The notes under the pieces are model-generated. The model searched no databases, was not told the origin of the DNA, and saw nothing but the letters and a program-made list of their open reading frames with translations. DNA of 64,000 nt from assembly GCA_041441915.1 (NCBI GenBank), contig JASDRS010000017.1, positions 103,660 through 167,659 on the forward strand, read 5' to 3'. This DNA is from UBA10365 sp041441915 (GTDB taxonomy: Bacteria > Pseudomonadota > Alphaproteobacteria > Rhodobacterales > Rhodobacteraceae). A program made the position numbers and the translations under genes. Shown piece by piece: positions 8,526 through 17,535 of the stretch (positions within the stretch are counted from its first letter, which is position 1; the number at the start of each line of letters is the position of its first letter).

Positions 8526-9614
8526 ATGACATCCCTCATTACCCCAAAATCTGGTATCTTAGAGATTAGAATTTATGAAAGCGGCAAGTCTCAAATTGTG
8601 GGGATGGAAAATTCTCTCAAGCTTTCGTCTAACGAAAATCCCCGTGGGCCCAGTGATCTTGCGAAAGAGGCGGTAGCGCGTTCAGTGCACGAACTGCACC
8701 GCTATCCGTCGTCGGATCACGCCTCTTTGCGCTTAGCTATCGGTCACGTGCATGGGTTGCCTGCGGATCAAATCATTTGTGGCGCGGGTTCGGATGAAAT
8801 TTTCACCTTTTTGTGCCAGGCCTTCTCTGGCCCTGGTGATGAGGTGCTTTATACTGAGCATGGCTTCTTAATGTACCGCATTTCGGCGCTGGCGGCGGGG
8901 GCGACCCCGGTCGAGGTCAAAGAACGCAATCGTATTATTGATGTAAAAGCTTTGCTTAAGGGTATGACGGTACGCACCAAATTGGTTTTTATAGCTAATC
9001 CCAGCAATCCAACGGGCACAATGATTTCGCTGCAAGATATAGCCCGTCTGGCCGATGAAATGCCCAAACAGGCGATTTTGGTGCTTGACGGTGCATATGC
9101 GGAATATGTCGAAGATTATGATGGTGGGGCCGCATGGATCGCTGCTCGCGATAATATTTTCATGACACGAAGCTTTTCTAAAATCTATGGCTTGGGTGGC
9201 CTGCGCATTGGTTGGGGCTATGGGCCGCGCGCGATCATAGATTCGCTTAACAGGGTCCGAGGACCCTTTAACCTGTCGGCGACCCAGCTTGTAGCGGCCG
9301 AAGCGGCTCTACTCGACCAAGATTTTGTGGCTAAGTGCCGCACCGAGAATGCGAAAAATCGCGCATGGTTAGCACAGTCGTTGGCTGAAATGGAAATTGC
9401 CTCGGACCCTTCGTTCGCAAATTTTATTCTGGCGCGGTTTGAAACAGCGCAAATGGCAGAGGCCTGTGATTCATTTTTGCAATCAAAGGGCATTTTGCTG
9501 CGCCGCGTGACTAGCTATAAACTGCCTAATTGCTTGCGCATAACCATAGGCGACGAAGTGGAATGTCGTCGTGTTTTACAGGCCATAGCTCAGTTCAAGG
9601 GTGTTAATATATGA
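8526..9614 (+). CDS. hisC: Histidinol-phosphate / aromatic aminotransferase
   Basis: PLP-dependent fold-type I aminotransferase that converts imidazole acetol-phosphate to histidinol phosphate and in many bacteria also transaminates aromatic keto acids. The protein has 362 residues, the family length. Motifs are LSSNENPRGPS, the PLP-contact ANPSNPTGT, DGAYAEYV, and SFSKIYGLGGLRIGWG with the Schiff-base lysine. It overlaps tyrA by 4 bp (ATGA), so it may serve tyrosine and phenylalanine synthesis as much as histidine synthesis; no other his gene is adjacent. ATG 8526 follows an AGGATAGGTG tract. Confidence 0.9.
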   Translation: MTSLITPKSGILEIRIYESGKSQIVGMENSLKLSSNENPRGPSDLAKEAVARSVHELHRYPSSDHASLRLAIGHVHGLPADQIICGAGSDEIFTFLCQAFSGPGDEVLYTEHGFLMYRISALAAGATPVEVKERNRIIDVKALLKGMTVRTKLVFIANPSNPTGTMISLQDIARLADEMPKQAILVLDGAYAEYVEDYDGGAAWIAARDNIFMTRSFSKIYGLGGLRIGWGYGPRAIIDSLNRVRGPFNLSATQLVAAEAALLDQDFVAKCRTENAKNRAWLAQSLAEMEIASDPSFANFILARFETAQMAEACDSFLQSKGILLRRVTSYKLPNCLRITIGDEVECRRVLQAIAQFKGVNI

Positions 9615-10540
9615 GCGCGATCTATCCTAGAGTTGCTTTTATTGGACTTGGGCTTATTGCGTCAAGTATGGCGCTTTCTATGCGGGCCGCGGGGCTTTGT
9701 AAAACGATAGTGGGTCATGCGCGGTCAAAAGAAACCCGTGAAGTGGCGCTGGAAATGGGGCTTGTTGACGCCGTTTATGAAAGCGCTGCTCAAGCGGTAA
9801 AAGATGCTGATTTGGTGGTTTTGGCTCTGCCCGTGGGTGCTATGGGTGCGATTGCAGCAGAAATTGGTCCCTATCTTAAGGGGGGAGCGACGGTCACGGA
9901 TGTGGGATCAGTGAAAGAGGCGGTTATATTGGCGGTTACGCCGTATTTGCCAAAAAATGTGCATTTTATACCGGGCCACCCTATTGCGGGGACGGAATAC
10001 TCGGGTCCACGCGCAGGCTTTGTTCAATTGTTCCAGGGCCGTTGGTGGCTTTTAACACCCCAAGTTGGGGTTGATCAGCAAGCACTTGGACGTCTGCGAA
10101 ATCTGTGCGTCGCCATGGGCGCTAAAGTCGACATGATGGATGCAACTCACCATGACTTGGTGCTGGCGGTAACCAGCCATACGCCGCATTTGATTGCCTA
10201 TACGATGGTTGGAGTTGCTGATGATCTGGAGCGCGTAACTGACAGCGAGGTCATCCAATATTCTGCTGCGGGCTTTCGTGATTTTACCCGCATTGCCTCG
10301 AGTGATCCAACAATGTGGCGGGATGTTTTTTTAAACAATCAAGAGGCCACGCTTGAAATTCTAGGCCGTTTCACCGAAGAACTGTCTCGGTTACAAGAGG
10401 CTATTCGTAACGGCGATGGCGCGTATTTACATGCCTATTTCATCCGCACCCGGGCCATTCGGAGCAACATCATCGAAGCGGGCCAAGACACATCAGCGCC
10501 GAACTTCGGCCGTGACACGAAAGACCCTAAGGTCCAATAG
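9611..10540 (+). CDS. tyrA: Prephenate/arogenate dehydrogenase
   Basis: NAD(P)-dependent dehydrogenase that oxidatively decarboxylates prephenate or arogenate on the route to tyrosine. The protein has 309 residues: an N-terminal Rossmann domain with FIGLGLIASSMALSM, LALPVGAMGAI and DVGSVKEAV, the catalytic HFIPGHPIAGTEYSGP block with the active-site histidine, and an all-helical C-terminal domain with SHTPHLIAYTMV and SAAGFRDFTRIASSDP. There is no ACT or chorismate mutase domain. It is coupled to hisC by an ATGA overlap. The substrate preference cannot be read from the sequence. Its end lies 7 bp from the convergent DUF2125 gene. Confidence 0.92.
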   Translation: MSAIYPRVAFIGLGLIASSMALSMRAAGLCKTIVGHARSKETREVALEMGLVDAVYESAAQAVKDADLVVLALPVGAMGAIAAEIGPYLKGGATVTDVGSVKEAVILAVTPYLPKNVHFIPGHPIAGTEYSGPRAGFVQLFQGRWWLLTPQVGVDQQALGRLRNLCVAMGAKVDMMDATHHDLVLAVTSHTPHLIAYTMVGVADDLERVTDSEVIQYSAAGFRDFTRIASSDPTMWRDVFLNNQEATLEILGRFTEELSRLQEAIRNGDGAYLHAYFIRTRAIRSNIIEAGQDTSAPNFGRDTKDPKVQ

Positions 10541-10547
10541 GGGGGTG

Positions 10548-11528
10548 TTATGGAGAGATTTTCGCAAAAGTGGCTGGCAATTTTCCCAAGGGTACTGGCC
10601 CAAGGCTGACCCAATTATCTTTCACAAAAAGGGGTAGTTCTAAACGGTCTTTGCCCTGTGACAGGGCTTGACCCAGGTTTTTGATCCCTTGTCGTGCTTT
10701 AGGTGAAATCCAATTCTGCGCCACCGCAAAGTCAAAAAATACTTGCCAATTTTGCAAGGTGAGCATGATTCTTCCCTGTGCCAAACCGCGAGAATCAGCA
10801 CTGACTTGTCCTGCAGCAGTTAGTTCGGCCATGTTCCAGATTAGAGAAAAATTGCTTAAATCGAAAGCGCGTGGCATTGGATTTTCGTGCCATATTTTGC
10901 CATCAATGGGGCGATCAAGTAGCATATCAAGCTGCAAAAATATTTGCGTGGGGCCGTCTGTAAACGCCAGTTTCAGATTTGTGGCACGCAGGCCTAATTG
11001 ATAGCGGCGATCTGTGGCCCCGTCGGTGGGCAATGCGTCGCGCGCGCGCAGGCCCATGTCGAAACTGGACGCCTGGCCTAAGGCGCCGCTGTCATTTCTA
11101 AACCGAAGGCCAGAGCCCATAAATATCAAACGTTCAAGGGCTAAATTTTTAGTGGGCGACATCACGATACTAGCTTGCGCCTTATCGGTTTCAATTTCCA
11201 AATTTTTGCCAAAAAGTACCAGATCTTGGCGTGGCGCAAAGGCGACAATTACATGCCAGGGGCTATAAGATAGAGATAAAAACTGGATAAAGTCAGAATG
11301 ATAGTGGAAAGACTTGGCCGCGTTTTGCACCAAAGGCGCACTTACTGTCAGATCAAACCTATTGGGAAAACCCTCAAGGTTTAGGTCTGAGTAATCAATA
11401 ACTGCCCCATTGTTTCGTGCCTGTTCAATGAACGACAATATGGTGTGATGCGCGATGCGGGAGGTAAAAAACCAATAGCCGCTCCACAATAGCGCAACCG
11501 CCGCTACAGCCCATGCCAAAATGCGCAT
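10548..11528 (-). CDS. DUF2125 domain protein, membrane anchored
   Basis: Protein of 326 residues with an N-terminal signal-anchor helix (AWAVAAVALLWSGYWFF, about residues 5-21) and a long mostly beta-rich periplasmic region. The pattern near residues 48-60 (DLNLEGFPNRFDLTVSAP) is characteristic of DUF2125, a family common in Rhodobacterales and other alphaproteobacteria and distantly like AsmA-type proteins. The function is unknown; a role at the cell envelope is an inference from the anchor. Convergent with tyrA and divergent from the ChaC gene. Confidence 0.8.
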   Translation of the reverse strand: MRILAWAVAAVALLWSGYWFFTSRIAHHTILSFIEQARNNGAVIDYSDLNLEGFPNRFDLTVSAPLVQNAAKSFHYHSDFIQFLSLSYSPWHVIVAFAPRQDLVLFGKNLEIETDKAQASIVMSPTKNLALERLIFMGSGLRFRNDSGALGQASSFDMGLRARDALPTDGATDRRYQLGLRATNLKLAFTDGPTQIFLQLDMLLDRPIDGKIWHENPMPRAFDLSNFSLIWNMAELTAAGQVSADSRGLAQGRIMLTLQNWQVFFDFAVAQNWISPKARQGIKNLGQALSQGKDRLELPLFVKDNWVSLGPVPLGKLPATFAKISP

Positions 11529-11589
11529 TACACCCTCTTTTCAATGACGTGGGTACAGTTTAGGCTTTAACCTAAGAAAGGGCCAGAGT

Positions 11590-12168
11590 ATGGACGCAGC
11601 TCTGCAAAATTTTTGGGTTTTTGGTTATGGATCTTTGATTTGGAACCCTAATTTTCCTTTTAGCATTAGTGAAATTGCGCGGCTTCACGGATGGGCACGC
11701 AGCTTTTGTATGCGCTCCATTCACCATCGTGGGACCGTAGAAAATCCTGGTCTGGTGCTGGCCCTCGACGAGCAGGTAGAAGCGCATTGTGACGGCGTGG
11801 CGTTTTTGGTAAAACCTGATCATCACCAATCAACCCTTGCGCTTTTACGCGAACGCGAGCTCGTCGCGTCTGCGTATCTGGAGAAATGGCTGCCGATTAC
11901 GCTGCAATCTGGGGCACAGGTGCAGGCATTATCCTATGTGATTGACCGCGATCATGCGCAATATTGCGGTGGCCTAAGTTTGGCTGAACAGGTAAAAATT
12001 TTGGCTAATGCCAAAGGCCAACGTGGACATAACCGCGATTATCTAGTGACAACGGCGCTGTATCTGCGCGATCTGGGAATTGAAGACCCAGACCTAACCT
12101 GGCTATGGAAAAAAGTTGATCCTGCATTTTTCGACAATAGGCTTGGAATTGGGGCCTCTGCGGTTTAG
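11590..12168 (+). CDS. ChaC-type gamma-glutamylcyclotransferase
   Basis: Cytosolic enzyme of the ChaC family, which cleaves glutathione to 5-oxoproline and Cys-Gly. The protein has 192 residues. It carries the family N-terminal signature VFGYGSLIWNPNF, the RSFCMRSIHHRGT segment, GLVLALDEQ, and the catalytic-glutamate region RERELVASAYLEKWLP. The length fits. ATG 11590 lies 21 bp upstream of nothing else in the frame and 61 bp from the divergent DUF2125 gene. It precedes the stator-like pair with 32 bp spacing, so it may share a transcript with it, although no functional link is evident. Confidence 0.88.
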   Translation: MDAALQNFWVFGYGSLIWNPNFPFSISEIARLHGWARSFCMRSIHHRGTVENPGLVLALDEQVEAHCDGVAFLVKPDHHQSTLALLRERELVASAYLEKWLPITLQSGAQVQALSYVIDRDHAQYCGGLSLAEQVKILANAKGQRGHNRDYLVTTALYLRDLGIEDPDLTWLWKKVDPAFFDNRLGIGASAV

Positions 12169-12200
12169 GGTGTAAATAATATTTTAACCTAGTGAGCCTT

Positions 12201-13388
12201 ATGCAAGCTAATCCCGATCAGCCCTTTTTTACCCAGCCAATACGCCAGATTTTGCTCATGCTGATTGTGACATTTTTGGTTGGTTTTGGAATGTGGTTCG
12301 CCTTTCCGGTCTTGGAAGGTGTGTTTCTTTCAAGCCCCTATTTGAACGGCTTGATTGTGGCGTTCTTTCTGGTGGGTTTGATAACCTGCGTTTGGCAGAT
12401 GGTGCAGTTGATTCTTTCGGTCGTTTGGATCGAAGATTTTGTGCAGCGCCGACCAGGGCATGAATTCACCCAAGTGCCGTCTTTGTTGGCGCCATTAGCT
12501 GCCTTGCTAGGGGGGCGTGGGGCTCGGTTGCAAATCTCATCCACCTCGGCGCGCTCGATTTTAGATTCGGCGGCTACACGGCTGGATGAATCGCGTGATG
12601 TTACCCGCTATTTGGCGAATTTGCTTATTTTTTTGGGGCTTTTGGGTACATTCTTTGGACTTGCTACCACGGTTCCTGCCGTAGTTGATACTATCCGCGC
12701 TTTGGCCCCAAAAGATGGGCAAACTGGTCTGGAGATGTTTTCAGGCCTAATGAAAGGGCTAGAGAACCAATTAGGTGGTATGGGCACGGCCTTTTCCTCG
12801 TCGCTTTTGGGCTTGGCTGGATCTTTGGTGATTGGGCTTTTGGATTTGTTTGCTGGCCATGGACAAAATCGCTTTTACCGCGAATTAGAAGAATGGCTTT
12901 CGTCTTTCACAAGCCTGAGTTTTGGTGGTGGTGACGCAGAGCATGGGCCATCTGACGCGGTTTTGATGGCTGTTTACCAAAAAATAACTGATCAAAATAA
13001 AGCTATTGCAGCATTAGTCACGGATTTTCAGCACCGGCTTGAGCGCGATTCAGACCGCTTTGTGGGCTCGGCGGAAACTACGCGCCAACAGTCGGCTATT
13101 TTGGGTGAAATTGCGAGCAGCCAAGAAAAAATCTATGTGCATTTGGTCAAGAGCTATGCGGTGCGCCCTGCGCTGCCTGACGGCTCGAGCGGTGACGGAC
13201 ACGCAGAGGCTGCACCAACTGATGCAGAAAGCCAAGTACGTTTGCGGTCTATTGATGAGCAATTGCTGCGTATTTTGGAAGAAATGGCGGCAGGGCGCGA
13301 AGAAAGTCTAGCCGCTATGCGCGGCGATATTGCGAAACTGACCCAAGCGGTCGAAGAACTCAATCCCACTTCGCGTAAGAAAGACTAG
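12201..13388 (+). CDS. MotA/TolQ/ExbB-family inner membrane protein
   Basis: Inner-membrane protein of 395 residues related to the proton-channel subunits MotA, TolQ and ExbB. There are two N-terminal transmembrane helices (about residues 14-36 and 45-75), then a pair matching the TolQ/ExbB core: LLIFLGLLGTFFGLATTVPAV (about 140-160) and GMGTAFSSSLLGLAGSLV (about 192-210). A C-terminal cytoplasmic tail of about 170 residues is predicted to be helical, with many charged and glutamine residues. The partner encoded 2 bp downstream is a MotB-like OmpA protein. The frame can also start at GTG 12192; neither start has a clear ribosome site. Likely half of an ion-driven complex; the task is unknown. 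Confidence 0.8.
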   Translation: MQANPDQPFFTQPIRQILLMLIVTFLVGFGMWFAFPVLEGVFLSSPYLNGLIVAFFLVGLITCVWQMVQLILSVVWIEDFVQRRPGHEFTQVPSLLAPLAALLGGRGARLQISSTSARSILDSAATRLDESRDVTRYLANLLIFLGLLGTFFGLATTVPAVVDTIRALAPKDGQTGLEMFSGLMKGLENQLGGMGTAFSSSLLGLAGSLVIGLLDLFAGHGQNRFYRELEEWLSSFTSLSFGGGDAEHGPSDAVLMAVYQKITDQNKAIAALVTDFQHRLERDSDRFVGSAETTRQQSAILGEIASSQEKIYVHLVKSYAVRPALPDGSSGDGHAEAAPTDAESQVRLRSIDEQLLRILEEMAAGREESLAAMRGDIAKLTQAVEELNPTSRKKD

Positions 13389-13390
13389 CT

Positions 13391-15010
13391 ATGGCTTTGT
13401 CTGGACGTGGCAACAGGAGATCGGCCGCAGACACTATCTGGCCCGGTTTTGTTGATGCCATGACCACGATGCTGCTGGTGGTGATGTTTTTGCTGACCAT
13501 CTTTATCGTCGTTCAAGCTGTGCTACGTGATAAAATCACAACCCAAGTTTCCGAACTGAGCCAATTGACCCAACAGATTTCTAGTTTAGCCGATGCCTTG
13601 GGGATGGAACGGGTGCGTGTCTCTAATTTAGAGGGCAAAGTTAGCCAATTGACCGGTGATTTGAAGGTGGCCAGGGCTGACGGTGCAGACAAGTCGGTTA
13701 TGATTGCTTCGCTTACTGCCACGCTTTCTGCGAGTGAGAATGATCTGACCCAAGCACGGACGCGCATTACGTCATTTGAAGAACAAGTGGCCTCACTTTT
13801 GGCGCTGCGATCTCAAGACAGTGGCGTCATTACTGCGCTGGAGGCCGGCATGGCCGAACTTGATGCGGCGAAAGCTCGTGAATTCTCGCGCGCAGAGGCG
13901 CTGCAACTGGCTTTAGCCCAGACCCGTGACGAGATCAAACTAAAGGTAGAGGAGGCACGTCTTGCCGCCGCCCGCCGCCAAGCGCTTGATCTCTTGATTG
14001 CGGATTTGAACAAAAAAAATGTTGATCTGACCCAAAACTATTATGAAGTTAGCGCCATTTTGACCGAAGAGCAGTCGGCCAGAATTGCAGATCAGGCCGC
14101 TTTGCAAGCTTTGCAAGATAAGCTCAAAAATTCTGATGCTGAACTGACCGCCCTAACTCTTAATCTTGAAGAACAGCGCAAACGGGCGGAAGAAACACTC
14201 ACCCTTTTGGCCGCAGCCCAATCTAAAATTGCTCAGGACATAGAAAAAAACTTGCCCAATCTGTTGGCTGTGGCTGAACAGGCCTTGGCACAAGAACAAA
14301 CCAAATCCTTCGTAGTTGAACGGCGAGTTGCTTTGCTGAACCAGCAGGTGGCCAGCTTGCGCGCGCAGATGGCCTCATTGCAAAATCTTTTGGATGCTGC
14401 CGTTGTGAAAGATGAACAGGCTGGCGTTCAGCTTGATGAATTGGGCAGCAAACTAAATTCTGCGCTGGCGCAAGTCGCTGCCGAACAAAAGCGGCGCGCT
14501 GACCTTGAAACTGCTGAACGTGAGAGACTAGAGGCTGAGACAAAAGACCTGGCGAAATACCGTTCGGAATTCTTTGGTCAATTAAGACAATTGCTTGGTG
14601 GCCGCGAAGGGGTACGTGTGGTCGGAGATCGTTTTGTCTTTTCGTCGGAAGTGTTATTTGAGCAGGGTGCGGCCAATCTTGCCTACGAAGGTAAAAACCA
14701 AATTGCGGGTGTCGCAGCAATTTTGAATGATATATCGGACCAAATTCCACCAGATCTTGACTGGATAATTAGGGTAGATGGCCATACTGACAATGTCCCC
14801 CTGTCGGCTCGTAACCTTTTTAAAGATAATTGGGAATTGAGCCAAGCTCGTGCGCTGTCGGTGGTGCGCTATATGCAAATTGATCTTGGATTCGCGCCTG
14901 AACGTATGGCTGCCGCCGGTTTTGGCGAATATCGTCCAGTGGCGCTTGGCGACAGCGAACAGGCCCGCGCGCAAAATCGGCGGATCGAGTTAAAACTTAC
15001 AGAACGATAG
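13391..15010 (+). CDS. MotB/OmpA-like protein with long coiled coil
   Basis: Protein of 539 residues. A single N-terminal transmembrane helix (residues about 17-45) holds WPGFVDAMTTMLLVVMFLL, with Asp22 placed like the proton-binding aspartate of MotB. Residues about 45-385 are an almost unbroken predicted coiled coil rich in A, L, E, Q, K. The C-terminal 130 residues are an OmpA-like peptidoglycan-binding domain (VDGHTDNVPLS, NWELSQARALSVVRYM, AAGFGEYRP, QNRRIELKL). It is presumably a stator partner of the upstream MotA/TolQ-like protein, anchored to the wall and reaching far into the periplasm. Often annotated only as peptidoglycan-binding protein. A hairpin follows the stop. Confidence 0.82.
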   Translation: MALSGRGNRRSAADTIWPGFVDAMTTMLLVVMFLLTIFIVVQAVLRDKITTQVSELSQLTQQISSLADALGMERVRVSNLEGKVSQLTGDLKVARADGADKSVMIASLTATLSASENDLTQARTRITSFEEQVASLLALRSQDSGVITALEAGMAELDAAKAREFSRAEALQLALAQTRDEIKLKVEEARLAAARRQALDLLIADLNKKNVDLTQNYYEVSAILTEEQSARIADQAALQALQDKLKNSDAELTALTLNLEEQRKRAEETLTLLAAAQSKIAQDIEKNLPNLLAVAEQALAQEQTKSFVVERRVALLNQQVASLRAQMASLQNLLDAAVVKDEQAGVQLDELGSKLNSALAQVAAEQKRRADLETAERERLEAETKDLAKYRSEFFGQLRQLLGGREGVRVVGDRFVFSSEVLFEQGAANLAYEGKNQIAGVAAILNDISDQIPPDLDWIIRVDGHTDNVPLSARNLFKDNWELSQARALSVVRYMQIDLGFAPERMAAAGFGEYRPVALGDSEQARAQNRRIELKLTER

Positions 15011-15020
15011 TGCCTAAAGT

Positions 15021-15046
15021 GTAAAGTCCCCTTTCGGGGGCTTTAC
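15021..15046. terminator. Hairpin between convergent genes
   Basis: GTAAAGtCCCC and GGGGGCTTTAC enclose a short TTTC loop, between the stop of the OmpA-like gene and the stop of clpA. The long symmetrical stem could end transcription from both sides, although the T-run is short. Confidence 0.6.
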
Positions 15047-15049
15047 TAT

Positions 15050-17368
15050 TCAACTTGCGGTCAGCAAAGTAGGCTTAACGCCCGTGATGCGTGGCTTTTC
15101 TGGTTCTTCGATAACCAGATCAAGGGCGCCATCTTTCACCAAGATGCGTACAATGCCACCCTTAACCAATTTACCAAACAAAAGTTCTTCGGCCAGTGGT
15201 TTTTTGATGTGCTCTTGTATCACGCGCCCCAGTGGGCGTGCCCCCATCTTGTCATCATACCCCTTTTCAGCTAGCCAGGAGGCCGCCTCTTCTGAAAGTT
15301 CTACATGTACATTGCGGTCAAAAAGTTGGGCTTCCAGTTGCAGAATAAACTTTTGTACAACTTCCAAAATGACCTTTTTCCCCAATGTCTCGAAAGAAAT
15401 TACTGCGTCCAAACGGTTGCGGAACTCGGGCGTGAAGGTGCGCTCGATCGCGGCCGTGTCTTCTCCAGTGCGGCGATCGCGGTTAAAGCCGATCGCCGAT
15501 TTTGACATTTCGGATGCGCCAGCGTTTGAGGTCATGATCAAAATTACATTACGAAAATCAACGGAGCGGCCATTGTGGTCGGTCAGTTTTCCGTGATCCA
15601 TCACTTGCAGCAAAATATTGTAAACGTCGGGATGGGCTTTTTCCATTTCATCGAGTAGCAGCACGCAGTGCGGATGCTGATCAACCCCATCCGTCAACAT
15701 GCCACCTTGGTCAAAGCCCACGTAGCCAGGGGGCGCTCCTATCAGGCGGGAAACCGCGTGTTTCTCCATATATTCTGACATATCGAACCGCAAAATCTCG
15801 ATCCCTAAGATCGAGGCAAGCTGTTTTGCCACTTCTGTTTTTCCCACACCTGTGGGGCCTGCAAATAAATAATTCCCAATGGGCTTTTCAGGTTCGCGCA
15901 AACCAGCACGGGCAAGCTTGATGGCCGATGAGAGCGCGACAATCGCCTTATCTTGACCAAAGACCACACGCTTAAGTGTTTTTTCCAAATCGCGCAGTAC
16001 TTCGGCATCGTCTTTAGATACGCTTTTTGCAGGAATGCGGGCAATTTTAGCGACCACGGCTTCGATCTCTTTGGTGCTGATTGTTTTACGGCGTTTGGAT
16101 TCAGCAGCCAATTGCTGTGCGGCGCCGGCTTCATCGATCACGTCAATTGCGCTGTCGGGCAATTTGCGATCATTTATGTAGCGCGAAGCCAGTTCGACCG
16201 CAGATTTAATCGCGTCAGCCGTATAGCGCAAATCGTGATGTTTTTCGAAATGGGGTTTGAGCCCCATTAGAATTTTGATCGAATCTAGGATCGAGGGTTC
16301 GTTCACATCAATTTTTTGAAAACGACGCGCAAGGGCGCGGTCTTTCTCAAAATGTTGGCGGAATTCTTTATAGGTTGTCGACCCCATGCAGCGCAATTTA
16401 CCGCCCGAAAGGGCTGGCTTTAACAGGTTGGACGCATCCATCGCTCCGCCCGAAGTTGCCCCCGCACCGATTACGGTGTGAATTTCGTCGATGAACAGGA
16501 CCGCATCAGAGTGATCTTCTATTTCTTTGACCACGGCTTTCAGGCGTTCTTCAAAATCGCCACGGTACCGCGTGCCCGCAAGCAGTGAACCCATATCCAA
16601 AGAATAGATCGTCGCATGTTCCAAAATTTCTGGGGTTTGGCCGTGGATGATTTTCCATGCCAAGCCTTCGGCGATCGCAGTTTTTCCTACGCCTGGATCA
16701 CCCACCAAAAGAGGGTTGTTCTTGCGACGGCGGCACAGCACTTGGATGCAGCGCTCAACTTCGGCCTCGCGGCCAATGAGTGGGTCAACATCGCCCCTTT
16801 CGGCTTTGACATTCAGGTCAATGCAATATTTTGACAGGGCAGATTCTTTTTCTTCTCCAGCTTCGGCTTTGGATGTTTCAAGATGTTCGTCCGCACCATT
16901 CACCGCGCGTGCTTCACCGTATGTTGGGTCTTTAGCCACGCCATGAGCAATGAAATTGACCGCGTCATAACGAGTCATATCTTGCTCCTGAAGAAAATAG
17001 GCGGCGTTGCTTTCACGTTCAGCAAAAATTGCGACCAGTACATTCGCGCCCGTCACATCGATACGCCCAGACGATTGCACGTGAATCGCGGCACGTTGAA
17101 TGACGCGTTGAAAAGCAGCCGTAGGTACGGATTCTGACCTTTCGACATCGGTCACAAGTGTAGAGAGATCACCATCAATAAAGGCCGTCAGTGTACTGCG
17201 TAAGGTTGCTAGATTGACAGCGCAGGCCTGCAGCACACGCGCCGCTTCGGGTTCGTCGGTCAAGGCTAAAAGTAAATGCTCCAAAGTTGCAAGTTCATGC
17301 TTGCGGTCATTGGCGAGTGACAATGCACTATGGATTGCTTGTTCTAACGTAGTCGAAAATGAAGGCAC
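15050..17368 (-). CDS. clpA: ClpA, ATPase of the ClpAP protease
   Basis: Hexameric AAA+ unfoldase that feeds substrates to ClpP. The protein is 772 residues from GTG 17368. Order: Clp N domain (about 1-145; SALSLANDRKHELATLEHLL), first AAA domain (Walker A GDPGVGKTA, Walker B VLFIDEIHTVIGAG), second AAA domain (Walker A GPTGVGKTEV, Walker B LLLDEMEKAHPDV), and a D2-small domain with ARPLGRVIQEHIKKPLAEELLFG. No central coiled coil is present, which separates it from ClpB. The frame extends to ATG 17410, but GTG 17368 has AGGAG seven bases upstream and gives the conserved start PSFSTTLEQAIHSAL. No clpS is seen next to it. Confidence 0.93.
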   Translation of the reverse strand: MPSFSTTLEQAIHSALSLANDRKHELATLEHLLLALTDEPEAARVLQACAVNLATLRSTLTAFIDGDLSTLVTDVERSESVPTAAFQRVIQRAAIHVQSSGRIDVTGANVLVAIFAERESNAAYFLQEQDMTRYDAVNFIAHGVAKDPTYGEARAVNGADEHLETSKAEAGEEKESALSKYCIDLNVKAERGDVDPLIGREAEVERCIQVLCRRRKNNPLLVGDPGVGKTAIAEGLAWKIIHGQTPEILEHATIYSLDMGSLLAGTRYRGDFEERLKAVVKEIEDHSDAVLFIDEIHTVIGAGATSGGAMDASNLLKPALSGGKLRCMGSTTYKEFRQHFEKDRALARRFQKIDVNEPSILDSIKILMGLKPHFEKHHDLRYTADAIKSAVELASRYINDRKLPDSAIDVIDEAGAAQQLAAESKRRKTISTKEIEAVVAKIARIPAKSVSKDDAEVLRDLEKTLKRVVFGQDKAIVALSSAIKLARAGLREPEKPIGNYLFAGPTGVGKTEVAKQLASILGIEILRFDMSEYMEKHAVSRLIGAPPGYVGFDQGGMLTDGVDQHPHCVLLLDEMEKAHPDVYNILLQVMDHGKLTDHNGRSVDFRNVILIMTSNAGASEMSKSAIGFNRDRRTGEDTAAIERTFTPEFRNRLDAVISFETLGKKVILEVVQKFILQLEAQLFDRNVHVELSEEAASWLAEKGYDDKMGARPLGRVIQEHIKKPLAEELLFGKLVKGGIVRILVKDGALDLVIEEPEKPRITGVKPTLLTAS

Positions 17369-17535
17369 TTTGAGGCTCCTGTTCTGATCGGCTCTTTGGT
17401 CTTTGGGCATAACCTTAAAAGCAAATTTGGCTATTAATGGTCAGCTTTCGTTCATTTTTTTTTGCTTGTTCAAGGCTTATTTTGAATTTAGTGCAAAATT
17501 AATCTTAGAAAAGCGCCTTTACCGTTAGTTTCATA

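Noticed and set aside
14223..14974. Minus-strand open frames opposite the OmpA-like gene
   Set aside because: Shadow frames without family similarity or ribosome sites; the plus strand has the OmpA domain.
12201..15010. Zorya anti-phage defence system
   Set aside because: Only a ZorA/B-like pair is visible. There is no ZorC, ZorD or ZorE, the flanking genes are housekeeping, and the coiled coil is in the OmpA partner instead of the MotA partner.
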